NCBI RefSeq assembly: GCF_013285155.1
Contig: NZ_JABTEL010000003.1
Location: 62,001 to 126,000 of the forward strand
Direction of reading: 5' to 3'
Length of the DNA stretch: 64,000 bases
DNA from: Winogradskyella undariae
Lineage (GTDB): Bacteria > Bacteroidota > Bacteroidia > Flavobacteriales > Flavobacteriaceae
The translations under genes were made by a program, and so were the position numbers. Numbering within the stretch: position 1 is the stretch's first letter; every line of letters begins with the position of its first letter. Below the pieces are notes generated by a model. The model saw only the letters and a list, made by a program, of their open reading frames with translations, made no database searches and had not been told where the DNA came from. Below are positions 48,466-57,580 of this stretch, piece by piece.

Positions 48466-48983
48466 TTCGAAAACACATCCCAAATCACCACACCACAACT
48501 CACAGAAATATTTAAGGAATGTTTGGTTCCGTATTGTGGAATTTCAATCACAACATCACTTGCATCAACAACATCTTGTGCAACACCTTTTACTTCGTTT
48601 CCAAATACAAAAGCGTATTTTTTATGAGGTTGAGGTGTAAATTTGTTTAGCATCGTAGCATTTTCAGCTTGCTCTATTGAGCAGATATTAACATCTTCTG
48701 CCTTTAGTTTTTCAATAACATCTAAGGTGTTTTCTGTATATTCCCAATCTACGGTTTCTGTACTTCCTAGGGCTGTTTTTCTAATGTCGTTATGCGGTGG
48801 TTGTGCAGTAATACCACACAAATAGATTTTTTCAATTAAAAAAGCATCACTAGTTCTAAACACAGAACCAATATTATTTAAGCTTCTAATATTATCGAGT
48901 ATAATAATGATTGGTGATTTTTCAGCTGTTTTAAATTCTGAAACTTCTAATCGGTCTAGTTCTTCGTTTTTTAGTTTACGCAT
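48447..48983 (-). CDS. TrmH/SpoU-family RNA 2'-O-methyltransferase
   Basis: The 178-residue protein is a SPOUT methyltransferase: motif 1 NIRSLNNIGSVFRTSDAF (about 32-49), motif 2 AFVFGNEVKGV (about 128-138) and motif 3 IPQYGTKHSLNISVSCGV (about 150-167) form the trefoil knot that binds SAM. There is no extra RNA-binding domain, so the substrate, tRNA or rRNA, is open. The C-terminal KIEDRR and stop are encoded in a heptamer repeat, so its natural end has been altered. Confidence 0.92.
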   Translation of the reverse strand: MRKLKNEELDRLEVSEFKTAEKSPIIIILDNIRSLNNIGSVFRTSDAFLIEKIYLCGITAQPPHNDIRKTALGSTETVDWEYTENTLDVIEKLKAEDVNICSIEQAENATMLNKFTPQPHKKYAFVFGNEVKGVAQDVVDASDVVIEIPQYGTKHSLNISVSCGVVIWDVFSKIEDRR

Positions 48984-48997
48984 TTTTATCGTTTTGG

Positions 48998-49030
48998 AGA
49001 CTTATCAGGTTTTTAAAACCTTGCAGGTCT
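48998..49030. repeat. imperfect palindromic intergenic element
   Basis: AGACTTATCAGGTTTTT and AAAACCTTGCAGGTCT form an imperfect inverted repeat of about 16 bp. Palindromes built on AGACCTTGCAGG and its complement are, from memory, spread through flavobacterial genomes as small repeated elements. Confidence 0.6.
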
Positions 49031-49166
49031 GAAAAGTGTAATTATCAACATCTGTAAATAACTTCTAGTCTTTCGGTTTTAATAAGCCTCAAAATATAAG
49101 TAATTTAGCAAACTTGCAATCTTGAAATTTTTCAAGACAAAAATATAACTTAAAACCAGATTACCA

Positions 49167-51779
49167 TTGGCTAAATCCGCAAAAAAAGTAACCCCATTAA
49201 TGAAACAGTATAATGCCATTAAGGTAAAATATCCTGATGCATTATTATTGTTTAGAGTTGGTGATTTTTACGAAACATTTGGTAGCGATGCTGTTAAAGC
49301 GTCTAAAATTTTAGATATTATTTTAACCAAGCGTGGTGCGGGTAGTGAGAGTGAAATTGAGTTGGCTGGTTTTCCACATCATTCTTTAAATACCTATTTA
49401 CCTAAATTAGTTAGAGCAGGTGAACGTGTTGCTATTTGCGACCAATTAGAAGATCCTAAGCAAACCAAAACGATTGTAAAACGAGGAGTTACAGAATTGG
49501 TAACGCCTGGTGTGGCTTTTAATGATGATATTTTACATTCTAAATCGAATAACTTTTTAGCAGCTGTTTATTTTGAAAAGGAACGTATCGGAATTGCATT
49601 CTTGGATATTTCTACAGGTGAATTTTTAACGTCTCAAGGAAATGCTGAATATGTAGATAAGTTACTTCAAAATTTTAATCCAAGTGAAGTTTTAATTTCA
49701 AAGAAAAGTAGAAAAGTGTTTTCTGAAACCTTCGGAAATGATTTTCATACCTTTTATTTGGAAGATTGGGTTTTTCAAGCCGATTATGCTAATGAAACTT
49801 TAACCAAACATTTTAATACTAAAACGCTTAAAGGGTTTGGAATTGAAGATTTATATGAAGGGATTATCGCTTCAGGTGTAGTGCTTCATTATTTAGGAGA
49901 AACACGTCATAATAAATTAGAACATATTGCTACGGTTTCTAGAATTGCTACAGATGATTATGTGTGGATGGATAAATTTACCATCCGAAATTTAGAGTTA
50001 TACCATTCTACTAATGCTAATGCTGTAACTTTAATTAACGTTATTGATAAAACGATTTCGGCAATGGGAGGTCGTATGCTAAAGCGTTGGTTGGCATTGC
50101 CTCTTAAGCATGCCGAAAAAATAAAGCAGCGTCACGAAGTCGTCAAATATTTACTTGAAAACGAAACGGTTTTAGAAAAAGTTCAAACGCAAATAAAACA
50201 AATAGGAGACATTGAACGTCTGATTTCAAAAATAGCAACGGTAAAAGTTTCCCCACGAGAGGTTATTCAACTTAAAAACTCGTTAGATGCTATTGTGCCT
50301 ATTAAATCGGTAGCGGAAACTTGCGAGAATGAAGCTCTAAAAATACTAGGTGATAATTTACATCGTTGTGATTTATTGCGCGAAAAAATAAAGGAAACCT
50401 TAAACGAAGAAGCGCCTGTAAATGTTTTAAAAGGGCATACAATTGCTGTTGGTTTTTCAGAAGAATTAGATGAATTAAGAGGTTTGTCTCAATCCGGAAA
50501 AACTTATTTAGATAATATGCTAAAGCGCGAAAGCGAACGAACAGGCATAACATCTTTAAAGATAGCATCGAACAACGTTTTTGGGTATTATATAGAGGTT
50601 CGTAACTCACATAAAGATAAAGTACCTGAAGAATGGATTAGAAAGCAAACTTTAGTAAATGCAGAGCGTTACATTACCGAAGAGCTTAAAGAATATGAAG
50701 CAAAAATTTTAGGGGCAGAAGAACGTATTTTAGCTATAGAGCAACAATTATTTGGTGAGTTGGTCACTTGGATGCATCAATTTATTATTTCGGTACAACA
50801 GAATGCACAACTTATTGGGCAATTAGATTGTTTATGTGGTTTTGCAAGTTTAGCAAATGCAAATAAATATGTGTACCCACAAATTGATGATAGTTACGAT
50901 TTAGAAATTAAAGATGGTCGTCACCCAGTGATTGAAAAACAATTACCCATCGGTGAACCTTATATTGCAAATGATGTTTTTTTAGATAGAGAAACGCAAC
51001 AAATTATTATGATTACGGGGCCTAACATGTCTGGTAAGTCGGCTATTTTAAGGCAAACTGCTTTAATTGTATTATTAGCGCAAATAGGGAGTTTTGTGCC
51101 TGCAGGAGAAGCGCGTATAGGATTGGTAGATAAGATTTTTACTAGAGTAGGAGCTAGCGATAATATTTCGATGGGTGAATCTACTTTTATGGTAGAAATG
51201 AATGAGACCGCTTCTATTCTTAATAATATTTCAGACCGAAGTTTAGTGTTGTTAGATGAAATAGGAAGAGGAACTAGTACATACGATGGTATTTCTATCG
51301 CTTGGGCTATTAGTGAATATCTACATGAACATCCCTCTAAGCCTAAAACGCTTTTTGCAACGCATTACCATGAGTTAAATGAAATGACAGAGACGTTTGG
51401 TCGTATTAAAAATTTCAACGTTGCTGTAAAGGAATTAAAAGACAATGTGCTTTTTGTTCGGAAATTGGTTGAAGGTGGAAGTGAACACAGTTTTGGTATT
51501 CATGTTGCAAAAATGGCGGGAATGCCTCAGCAAGTCATCCGACGTGCAAATAAAATTTTATCAAAATTAGAGAAATCGCATTCTAGTGAAGAACTAACAG
51601 ATAAAGTAAAAGGATTAAAAGACGATTTACAACTTAGTTTTTTTAATTTAGATGATCCCTTACTCGTTGAAATTAAGGACGAAATCATCCATACGGACAT
51701 AGATACCTTAACACCTGTTGAGGCTTTAATGAAGCTCAATGAAATTAAGAGAATGTTGGTGAAGAAAAAGCCAGTTTAA
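49167..51779 (+). CDS. mutS: DNA mismatch repair protein MutS
   Basis: Mismatch sensor of 870 residues. The start is TTG 49167, because homologues begin [15 protein letters not shown] and no nearby ATG fits. The mismatch-binding motif [13 protein letters not shown] (Phe and Glu, about 26-38), connector, lever and clamp domains and the ATPase follow, with Walker [15 protein letters not shown] (about 618-631), Walker [13 protein letters not shown] (about 693) and THYHEL. Length is normal. It is the last core gene before the tRNAs and the island. Confidence 0.96.
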   Translation: MAKSAKKVTPLMKQYNAIKVKYPDALLLFRVGDFYETFGSDAVKASKILDIILTKRGAGSESEIELAGFPHHSLNTYLPKLVRAGERVAICDQLEDPKQTKTIVKRGVTELVTPGVAFNDDILHSKSNNFLAAVYFEKERIGIAFLDISTGEFLTSQGNAEYVDKLLQNFNPSEVLISKKSRKVFSETFGNDFHTFYLEDWVFQADYANETLTKHFNTKTLKGFGIEDLYEGIIASGVVLHYLGETRHNKLEHIATVSRIATDDYVWMDKFTIRNLELYHSTNANAVTLINVIDKTISAMGGRMLKRWLALPLKHAEKIKQRHEVVKYLLENETVLEKVQTQIKQIGDIERLISKIATVKVSPREVIQLKNSLDAIVPIKSVAETCENEALKILGDNLHRCDLLREKIKETLNEEAPVNVLKGHTIAVGFSEELDELRGLSQSGKTYLDNMLKRESERTGITSLKIASNNVFGYYIEVRNSHKDKVPEEWIRKQTLVNAERYITEELKEYEAKILGAEERILAIEQQLFGELVTWMHQFIISVQQNAQLIGQLDCLCGFASLANANKYVYPQIDDSYDLEIKDGRHPVIEKQLPIGEPYIANDVFLDRETQQIIMITGPNMSGKSAILRQTALIVLLAQIGSFVPAGEARIGLVDKIFTRVGASDNISMGESTFMVEMNETASILNNISDRSLVLLDEIGRGTSTYDGISIAWAISEYLHEHPSKPKTLFATHYHELNEMTETFGRIKNFNVAVKELKDNVLFVRKLVEGGSEHSFGIHVAKMAGMPQQVIRRANKILSKLEKSHSSEELTDKVKGLKDDLQLSFFNLDDPLLVEIKDEIIHTDIDTLTPVEALMKLNEIKRMLVKKKPV

Positions 51780-51871
51780 ATTTTTTTTAATTTTTTTCGA
51801 AAAAAGTTTGGTGGTATGTAAATAAAGTGTAAATTTGCACCCGCTTACAGAGCGAAACGTTCATTAAAATT

Positions 51872-51943
51872 GCGAAAGTAGCTCAGGGGTAGAGCATCAC
51901 CTTGCCAAGGTGGAGGTCGTGGGTTCAAATCCCATCTTTCGCT
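51872..51943 (+). tRNA. tRNA-Gly (GCC)
   Basis: Full cloverleaf of 72 nt: acceptor GCGAAAG pairs with CTTTCGC, D arm GCTC/GAGC, anticodon stem CACCT-like with loop TTGCCAA (anticodon GCC), T arm GTGGG/CCCAT with TTCAAAT. CCA is not encoded. Confidence 0.97.
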
Positions 51944-51992
51944 CTGAATACAAAAATATACCAATTTGATTACATTTATTTGTAATTATAAT

Positions 51993-52076
51993 GCTGAAGT
52001 GGTGGAATTGGTAGACACGTTGGACTTAAAATCCAATGTCCATTAGGACGTACGGGTTCAAGTCCCGTCTTCAGTA
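51993..52076 (+). tRNA. tRNA-Leu (TAA)
   Basis: Class II tRNA of 84 nt: acceptor GCTGAAG with CTTCAGT (last pair G-T), anticodon stem TTGGA/TCCAA around CTTAAAA (anticodon TAA), a variable arm TGTCCATTAGGACGTA-like, T arm ACGGG/CCCGT and discriminator A. It borders the defence island and is a likely integration site. Confidence 0.97.
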
Positions 52077-52080
52077 CTAA

Positions 52081-52110
52081 GCCTTTGCAGGATTTCCTGC
52101 AAAGGCTTTT
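52081..52110 (+). terminator. intrinsic terminator after tRNA-Leu
   Basis: GCCTTTGCAGG and CCTGCAAAGGC make an 11-bp stem with a 4-base loop, followed by eight T. It ends the two-tRNA transcript. Confidence 0.92.
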
Positions 52111-52119
52111 TTTTATTCA

Positions 52120-52141
52120 GGTACAACATAGGTACAACATT
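52120..52141. repeat. 11-bp direct repeat GGTACAACATA/T next to tRNA-Leu
   Basis: Two adjacent copies, GGTACAACATA and GGTACAACATT, directly after the tRNA terminator. They could be recombinase arm sites or the remnant of an integrase gene end; no integrase is in the window. Confidence 0.5.
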
Positions 52142-52294
52142 TTCATCTTTTTCTTAGATTCATTTAATTTGTGATTGCTTAGTAGTAAATGATAGTAAAA
52201 TAATGAGATAATTACCAAAAAGCGGTGTGTTTCTCGAAAGTTTACTGAAGTTGAATCGTTCAGCTATTATAAAAGAACGTTTATACTAGTAGTT

Positions 52295-52621
52295 TTAAAT
52301 AGTGATTTTTTCCTTTAATATTTTCAATAACTCTTGGCTATAATATTTATAAATATCAGGGATATTCAGTACGGTAACTTTTGAGTAATACCTAGACCCT
52401 GTATACTTCTGTATTTGCCCAAGATGTCTTTGTTCCATTACATAAACTTTATCTGCCCACTGCAATAGATCTTCAGTTAATGCTGTTGTTCCTTCTTTTC
52501 TGCAAATTTTAAGATTGGTGCCAGCACTCAAAAATTCGTGACTATTATATTTTGAAGCAAAATAATCCTCAGCAGTCTTAGACCGTTGTTTATTAGCTGA
52601 ACATACAAATAGAATTTTCAA
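52295..52621 (-). CDS. small low-molecular-weight protein tyrosine phosphatase-like protein
   Basis: The 108-residue protein begins ILFVCSANKQRSKTAEDYF, which holds the CX5R(S) signature loop of low-molecular-weight phosphatases, and has an acidic position in NIPDIYKYY in place of the usual catalytic DP loop. It is shorter than typical 150-residue family members. The gene is the first of the island, divergent from the restriction operon. Target proteins are unknown, and a role in island regulation is conjecture. Confidence 0.78.
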   Translation of the reverse strand: MKILFVCSANKQRSKTAEDYFASKYNSHEFLSAGTNLKICRKEGTTALTEDLLQWADKVYVMEQRHLGQIQKYTGSRYYSKVTVLNIPDIYKYYSQELLKILKEKITI

Positions 52622-52683
52622 GACAGTTGCTTTTAATTACAGTGTAAATATAAGTATTAAACAACACTAAATAAAATGCATCA

Positions 52684-52757
52684 TAACGATTATGCATAAA
52701 TAAACTTGTTTTATTAATAAGTTTTGATTATATTTGCACCGTAATGATTATGTAATT
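52684..52757. promoter_or_regulatory. paired operator-like motifs around the restriction promoter
   Basis: TAACGATTATGCATAA (52684-52699) and TAATGATTATGTAATT (52742-52757) share TAAyGATTATGyA in the same orientation, one upstream of the -33 region and one just after the expected transcription start. The spacing is 58 bases. Confidence 0.45.
52706..52736 (+). promoter_or_regulatory. promoter of the type I restriction operon
   Basis: TTG at 52706 and TATATTTG at 52729-52736 match the Bacteroidota -33 and -7 elements with a 20-base spacer. The start codon of the first hsdS lies 28 bases downstream. Confidence 0.65.
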
Positions 52758-52763
52758 TAAATT

Positions 52764-53351
52764 ATGCAAAGCAAGATAGTCAATTTAAAATCAATTCTAA
52801 GCTACCAAGGTCTATCCTCTGGATACTCTTTTCGAGGTAAGATAAAGAACACTCATAATGGAGGTGTTCGAGTGATACAATTAAAAGACTTTGAAGAAAA
52901 TTACACTTATATAGGTGATGATTGTTATCTAGTTGATAGCGATATGATAAAAAGTAAGTATTACTTAGAATCTGGAGATATTCTATTTACAGGAAAGGGA
53001 ACTAATAATTTCGCGCTAGTATTTAAGGAAATTGATCATATTCCAACCATTGCCTCATCTGCCTTATTTGTTATTAAAGTAGATGATGGTATAGCTAATC
53101 CTGACTTTATCGCTTGGTATATCAACCAGTCAAAAGTTCAAAATTATTTCAAAACCAATGAAGCGGGCACTTACAACACTAGTATTAATAAAACAACATT
53201 AGAAGAAACACCTATTGTACTTCCATCATTAGAGGTACAATCTAAGATAGCCAAAATAGCAAATCTTCATAATGAGGAATTCGCGCTTAGTAATAAAATA
53301 ATAGAACTAAAAAATAAATTAACAACCACACAACTTTTAAACATATTATAA
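52764..53351 (+). CDS. half-size type I restriction specificity protein (one target-recognition domain)
   Basis: The 195-residue protein has one methylase-S/TRD domain: an N-terminal recognition part (NTHNGGVRVIQLKDFEENYT, then SGDILFTGKGTNN) and one conserved helix region with the LPSLEVQSKIAKIANLHNEE motif. It lacks the second TRD. Two copies could dimerise to act like a full HsdS, or it may pair with the full-length HsdS encoded 3 kb downstream. The start is next to the operon promoter, and hsdM follows after 1 base. Confidence 0.85.
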   Translation: MQSKIVNLKSILSYQGLSSGYSFRGKIKNTHNGGVRVIQLKDFEENYTYIGDDCYLVDSDMIKSKYYLESGDILFTGKGTNNFALVFKEIDHIPTIASSALFVIKVDDGIANPDFIAWYINQSKVQNYFKTNEAGTYNTSINKTTLEETPIVLPSLEVQSKIAKIANLHNEEFALSNKIIELKNKLTTTQLLNIL

Positions 53352-53352
53352 A

Positions 53353-54867
53353 ATGTCAAACAAAATAAAGCCTAGTCAAGATCAAATTAATGCAGCATTA
53401 TGGAATGCTTGTGACACCTTTAGAGGAGCTTTTGATTCGTCAGAATACAAAAACTACATCTTAGTATTTATGTTTATCAAGTACTTAAGTGATGTTTGGA
53501 AAGATCACTATAACGAACTTAAAGAGCGCTATGGAGATGATGAAGAGTTAATCCAAAGAAAACTAAAGCGAGAAAGATTTGTTCTTCCGGACGACTGCTC
53601 TTTTGATTATATCTACGAACACAGAAATGACACAGATATAGGTGAGAAAATTGATAAAATATTCGCGAAAATTGAAGAGAGCAATCTTGAAAAGTTGGAC
53701 GGTGTGTTTAGAAACATCAGTTTTAATTCTGATAAATTAGGACAAACAAAAGACCGTAATCGTCGTCTTAAAAATTTGATTAATGATTTTGCTAAGCCTG
53801 AGTTAGACTTCCGTCCTTCGCTATGGGAAGGTAAACAAGATATTCTTGGAGAAGCATATATGTACCTCTTAGAAAAATTTGCATCTGGAGCAGGTAAAAA
53901 AGGTGGAGAATTTTTTACACCAAAAGAAGTGTCTAGCTTATTAGCTAAACTAGTATCACCAAAAGAAGGTGATCGCATCTTTGATCCAACATGTGGGTCT
54001 GGTTCATTGTTGATTAAAGTAGCAGAAGAAACAAAAGATGTACAAGGCAACCCAACAAATAATTTTGCTATTTATGGTCAAGAAAGCAATGGAGATACCT
54101 GGGCATTAAGTAAAATGAACTGCTTCTTGCATAGTATGGATTCAGCACAAATTGAATGGTGTGACACCATTAATAATCCAATGCTAAAAGAAGGTGATGC
54201 CTTAATGAAATTTGATATCGTAGTGGCAAATCCACCGTTTAGCCTTGACAAATGGGGGCACGAGAATGCAGAAGCAGATCGTTACAAGCGTTTTCTTCGT
54301 GGTGTACCACCTAAATCTAAGGGGGATTATGCTTTTATTCTGCATATGATAGAAACAACGTTGCCTACAGGTAAAGTAGGTGTTATTGTTCCGCACGGTG
54401 TTTTATTTCGTGGAAGTGCAGAGCAAAAAATTCGTCAAAAACTAATTGAAGAAAATTTACTAGAAGCAGTAATTGGCTTACCAACTAACCTATTTTATGG
54501 TACAGGTATTCCTGCAGCAATTCTAATTTTTAATAAAGCAAAAACGACTAAAGACATTATATTCATAGATGCGAGCAAAGAGTTTGATGATGGTAAAAAG
54601 CAGAATGTATTGCGTGCTCAAGACATAGATAGAATCGTTAACACCTACAAGGATTTTAAAACAATCGAAAAATACAGCTCAGTAGTAAAGCCTGCAGAAG
54701 TAGTTGAGAATGATTTCAACTTAAACATACCGCGTTATGTAGACACTTTTGAAGAAGAAGAGCCAGTAGATATAGCACAAGTACAACAAAATATTATAGA
54801 GCTAGAAGCTGAATTAGTGGAAGTGCGTGCAGAAATGAACAAACATTTAAAGGAATTAGGGTATTAG
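53353..54867 (+). CDS. hsdM: type I restriction-modification DNA methyltransferase subunit
   Basis: N6-adenine methyltransferase of 504 residues. It has the helical N-terminal HsdM domain (about 1-155), SAM-binding motif FDPTCGSGSLLIK (about 214-226), catalytic NPPF (VVANPPFSLDKWG, about 293-305), and a C-terminal coiled coil (EEPVDIAQVQQNIIELEAEL). It methylates the target set by HsdS and is required in the restriction complex. It is the second gene of the operon. Confidence 0.96.
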   Translation: MSNKIKPSQDQINAALWNACDTFRGAFDSSEYKNYILVFMFIKYLSDVWKDHYNELKERYGDDEELIQRKLKRERFVLPDDCSFDYIYEHRNDTDIGEKIDKIFAKIEESNLEKLDGVFRNISFNSDKLGQTKDRNRRLKNLINDFAKPELDFRPSLWEGKQDILGEAYMYLLEKFASGAGKKGGEFFTPKEVSSLLAKLVSPKEGDRIFDPTCGSGSLLIKVAEETKDVQGNPTNNFAIYGQESNGDTWALSKMNCFLHSMDSAQIEWCDTINNPMLKEGDALMKFDIVVANPPFSLDKWGHENAEADRYKRFLRGVPPKSKGDYAFILHMIETTLPTGKVGVIVPHGVLFRGSAEQKIRQKLIEENLLEAVIGLPTNLFYGTGIPAAILIFNKAKTTKDIIFIDASKEFDDGKKQNVLRAQDIDRIVNTYKDFKTIEKYSSVVKPAEVVENDFNLNIPRYVDTFEEEEPVDIAQVQQNIIELEAELVEVRAEMNKHLKELGY

Positions 54868-54922
54868 TAGCGAAAAAATATAGGTAGTCAAATAATCCTT
54901 GACAGCTCAAAACAGAATTATT

Positions 54923-55930
54923 ATGAGTCAAGACGAAAACAACATTATAATTTACACCACACAAGATGGAAAAAGTTCCGTAGCATTATTTGCGCGAGAT
55001 GGCAACGTCTGGATGAATCAAAAACAACTTTCAGAACTTTTTGACACCTCTGTCCCGAACATAAGTATGCATATCAAAAGTATACTGGAAGACAAGGAGT
55101 TAATAGAGAATTCAGTTGTTAAGGATTACTTAACAACTGCAGTAGATGGCAAAGAATATAAGGTTGCTTTTTATGCCTTAAACATGATATTGGCAATTGG
55201 TTATCGGGTACGTAGTAAACGTGGTGTTCAGTTTAGGCAATGGGCAACTAGAAATTTAAGCGAGTTTATTGTTAAAGGTTTTGTAATGGATGATGAGCGC
55301 TTAAAAAATCCAGATGGGCGCCCAGATTATTTCGATGAGTTATTAGAACGTATTCGAGGTATACGGGCTTCCGAAAAACGCTTTTATCAAAAAGTACGAG
55401 ATCTATTTAGTTTAAGTAGCGATTATGATCCAACAGATAAAGCAACACAAATGTTTTTTGCAGAAGCGCAAAACAAGTTGCTCTATGCGACCACAAATCA
55501 AACAGCAGCAGCGCTCATTGTAAAACGTGCTGATGCCAATAAATTAAACATGGGTCTTTCTACATGGAAAGGCGGTGTGGTTAGAAAACAGGATATTACT
55601 GTTGCTAAAAATTATTTAACAGAAGATGAGTTAGATAGCCTAAACAGACTGGTGGTTATCTTTTTAGAAACCGCTGAGCTACGTGCTAAAAACAAACAAG
55701 ATCTTACAATGCGTTATTGGCAAAATAATTTAGATAAAATTATAGAATTTAATGAGCTTCAAGTTTTAGATAGTCCTGGTAAGGTAAGTCATAAACAAAT
55801 GGAAAAGAAAGTACGTGCACAATATGAGTTGTATGATCAAAAACGAAAAAAACAGGATGCAGAAGAAGCAGATCGTATAGACTTAGAAGATTTAAAGTCT
55901 TTAGAACAAAAAATTAAAAACAAAAAATAA
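54923..55930 (+). CDS. RhuM family protein
   Basis: The 335-residue protein matches the virulence RhuM family first seen in Salmonella: NIIIYTTQDGKSSVALFARDG at the start, WMNQKQLSELFDTSVPNISMHIK (a helix-turn-helix-like part), then an RGVQFRQWATRNLSEFI segment and a charged C-terminal coiled region. The start is ATG 54923; the frame opens earlier at a TTG with no support. RhuM genes are often found inside type I restriction operons, but their function is not known. It lies between hsdM and hsdS. Confidence 0.9.
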   Translation: MSQDENNIIIYTTQDGKSSVALFARDGNVWMNQKQLSELFDTSVPNISMHIKSILEDKELIENSVVKDYLTTAVDGKEYKVAFYALNMILAIGYRVRSKRGVQFRQWATRNLSEFIVKGFVMDDERLKNPDGRPDYFDELLERIRGIRASEKRFYQKVRDLFSLSSDYDPTDKATQMFFAEAQNKLLYATTNQTAAALIVKRADANKLNMGLSTWKGGVVRKQDITVAKNYLTEDELDSLNRLVVIFLETAELRAKNKQDLTMRYWQNNLDKIIEFNELQVLDSPGKVSHKQMEKKVRAQYELYDQKRKKQDAEEADRIDLEDLKSLEQKIKNKK

Positions 55931-55931
55931 C

Positions 55932-56282
55932 ATGACCATATATCCTACCATTAACCGCAGTGTGTTATTAGTTGTACCAAAACAACCGTTTTACGATTGG
56001 AGCAACGCGCTAACACCAGATTTGCCAGAAACCAATGCAGACGATATAAGTGAATACAATAGCTATTTGCAAGAAGAAGAACTCTTTCTGGACGATCCCA
56101 AAAGCGAACTAAAAAATTACTGGAAAAAGATATTTATCAACGAACTCTTTGGGCAATGGACAGATGAAGCTGACTACCCAAAACTAAGCTGGAAACTTTT
56201 TACAGAGTGGTTCAGTTTTTATAGATCTAGCATTGTAACAGACCTTACCGACGAACCGCTTTATACCCAAGATTATGAATAA
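55932..56282 (+). CDS. unknown protein between rhuM and hsdS
   Basis: The 116-residue acidic protein has no motif I know. It has Trp-rich helices (DWSNALTPDL, NYWKKIFINELFGQW, WKLFTEWFSFYRS) and no membrane segment. It starts 1 base after rhuM and overlaps hsdS by 8 bases, so it is translated as part of the restriction operon. An anti-restriction or assembly role is conjecture. Confidence 0.6.
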   Translation: MTIYPTINRSVLLVVPKQPFYDWSNALTPDLPETNADDISEYNSYLQEEELFLDDPKSELKNYWKKIFINELFGQWTDEADYPKLSWKLFTEWFSFYRSSIVTDLTDEPLYTQDYE

Positions 56283-57579
56283 GAATACACAAAGTGAGGA
56301 TATTTTGGTAAAGGATAATGAAGGATATAAACAAACTAAGTTAGGATGGATTCCTAAGGATTGGGTTTATACTAGTATAAGAGATTTTATTAATCAGTTG
56401 AATGGTTTTGCTTTCAAAAGTGATGAGTTTAATCAGCAAGGTAAAGGAACTAGATTGTGCAGAGGGATAAATATAACTAGAGGTAATTTACGCTTTGGTG
56501 AAAAGAATGAGATGTTTTGGGAAAATTCTAATAATCTAAATCTAGATAAATATTTACTACAAAATGGAGATATTGTAATTTCTATGGACGGTTCTTTAGT
56601 TGGTAGAAATTATAGTTTAGTTGACGAAGCATTTTTGCCACTTTTACTAGTTCAGCGAGTAGCAAGATTACGTACTAAGAGTACAATGTCACAATCATTT
56701 CTTTTTCATTGGATTTCTAGTAATAATTTCATTAGGTATGTTGACTCAGTAAAGACAAGCTCAGGTATACCACATATTTCAGCAAAGGATATTAATAATT
56801 TTACGATTGCAATTCCACCACTTCCAGAACAACAAAAAATAGCCAGAATTCTAAACACTTGGGACAAAGCCATAGCTGCTCAAGAAAAGCTAATAACAGA
56901 AAAACACGAGCTAAAAAATGGGTTGATGCAACAGTTGTTGACTGGAAAGAAACGGTTTCCTGAGTTTAAAGAAAAATGGCAAACTTCAAAGTTAGGTGAC
57001 ATTTTCACAATTCAAGGAAGAGTTGGATGGAAAGGTTACAAAAAAGAAGACTTGAGAGATGAAGGACCATTAGTTATCGGAGCCAAGCATATAAAAAATC
57101 AATTATTAAACTTGAGTGACCCGACACATTTATCACTAGAAAAGTACGAAGAGTCACCAGAAATTATGATTAAAATAAATGATCTTCTTATTGTTCAAAG
57201 AGGTTCTCTTGGAAAAATAGCAGTAATTGAGAACGACTTAGGTAAAGCAACTATTAATCCAAGTATGGCAATTTTAAGACCTAAAAGGGATGATATTTCT
57301 GTAAAGTATATTTATTATTTTTTGTGTTCAGATTTCAGCCAAAAACTAATAATGTCCGAGACAGGCAGTACTGGTGTCCCAATGATATCGCAAAAACAAA
57401 TTTCAACTTTCAAAATGACATATCCATCATTAAAGGAACAACACAAGATAGTTGGTCTAATGCAAACAATGGATGAAGAGTTTTCTAGTTTAAAAGAAGC
57501 TCTTAAAGCTTTAAAAAAACAAAAACAAGGATTAATGCAGCAGTTATTGACTGGTGAGAAACGGGTAAATACACATTAA
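56275..57579 (+). CDS. hsdS: type I restriction specificity subunit HsdS, two recognition domains
   Basis: The 434-residue protein has the classic layout: TRD1 (about 24-180), central conserved helix (PPLPEQQKIARILNTWDKAI, about 181-200), TRD2 (about 236-385) and C-terminal conserved helix. The two helices both end in LMQQLLTG, and their DNA forms a direct repeat. TRD1 and TRD2 differ and would each read one half of a bipartite target. Its C-terminus is 1 base from the effector gene of the inserted defence module. Confidence 0.94.
   Translation: MNKNTQSEDILVKDNEGYKQTKLGWIPKDWVYTSIRDFINQLNGFAFKSDEFNQQGKGTRLCRGINITRGNLRFGEKNEMFWENSNNLNLDKYLLQNGDIVISMDGSLVGRNYSLVDEAFLPLLLVQRVARLRTKSTMSQSFLFHWISSNNFIRYVDSVKTSSGIPHISAKDINNFTIAIPPLPEQQKIARILNTWDKAIAAQEKLITEKHELKNGLMQQLLTGKKRFPEFKEKWQTSKLGDIFTIQGRVGWKGYKKEDLRDEGPLVIGAKHIKNQLLNLSDPTHLSLEKYEESPEIMIKINDLLIVQRGSLGKIAVIENDLGKATINPSMAILRPKRDDISVKYIYYFLCSDFSQKLIMSETGSTGVPMISQKQISTFKMTYPSLKEQHKIVGLMQTMDEEFSSLKEALKALKKQKQGLMQQLLTGEKRVNTH
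56922..56955 (+). repeat. hsdS internal direct repeat, first copy
   Basis: The stretch encoding LMQQLLTGKKR after the central helix. It matches 57531-57564 with about six base differences in 34, so recombination between them could swap or delete the second recognition domain. Confidence 0.75.
57531..57564 (+). repeat. hsdS internal direct repeat, second copy
   Basis: The stretch encoding LMQQLLTGEKR at the C-terminal helix, the partner of 56922-56955. Confidence 0.75.
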
Positions 57580-57580
57580 C

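Noticed and set aside
52295..52621. Arsenate reductase of the ArsC type
   Set aside because: It shares the CX5R loop but lacks the two C-terminal catalytic Cys, and there is no arsenic gene nearby.
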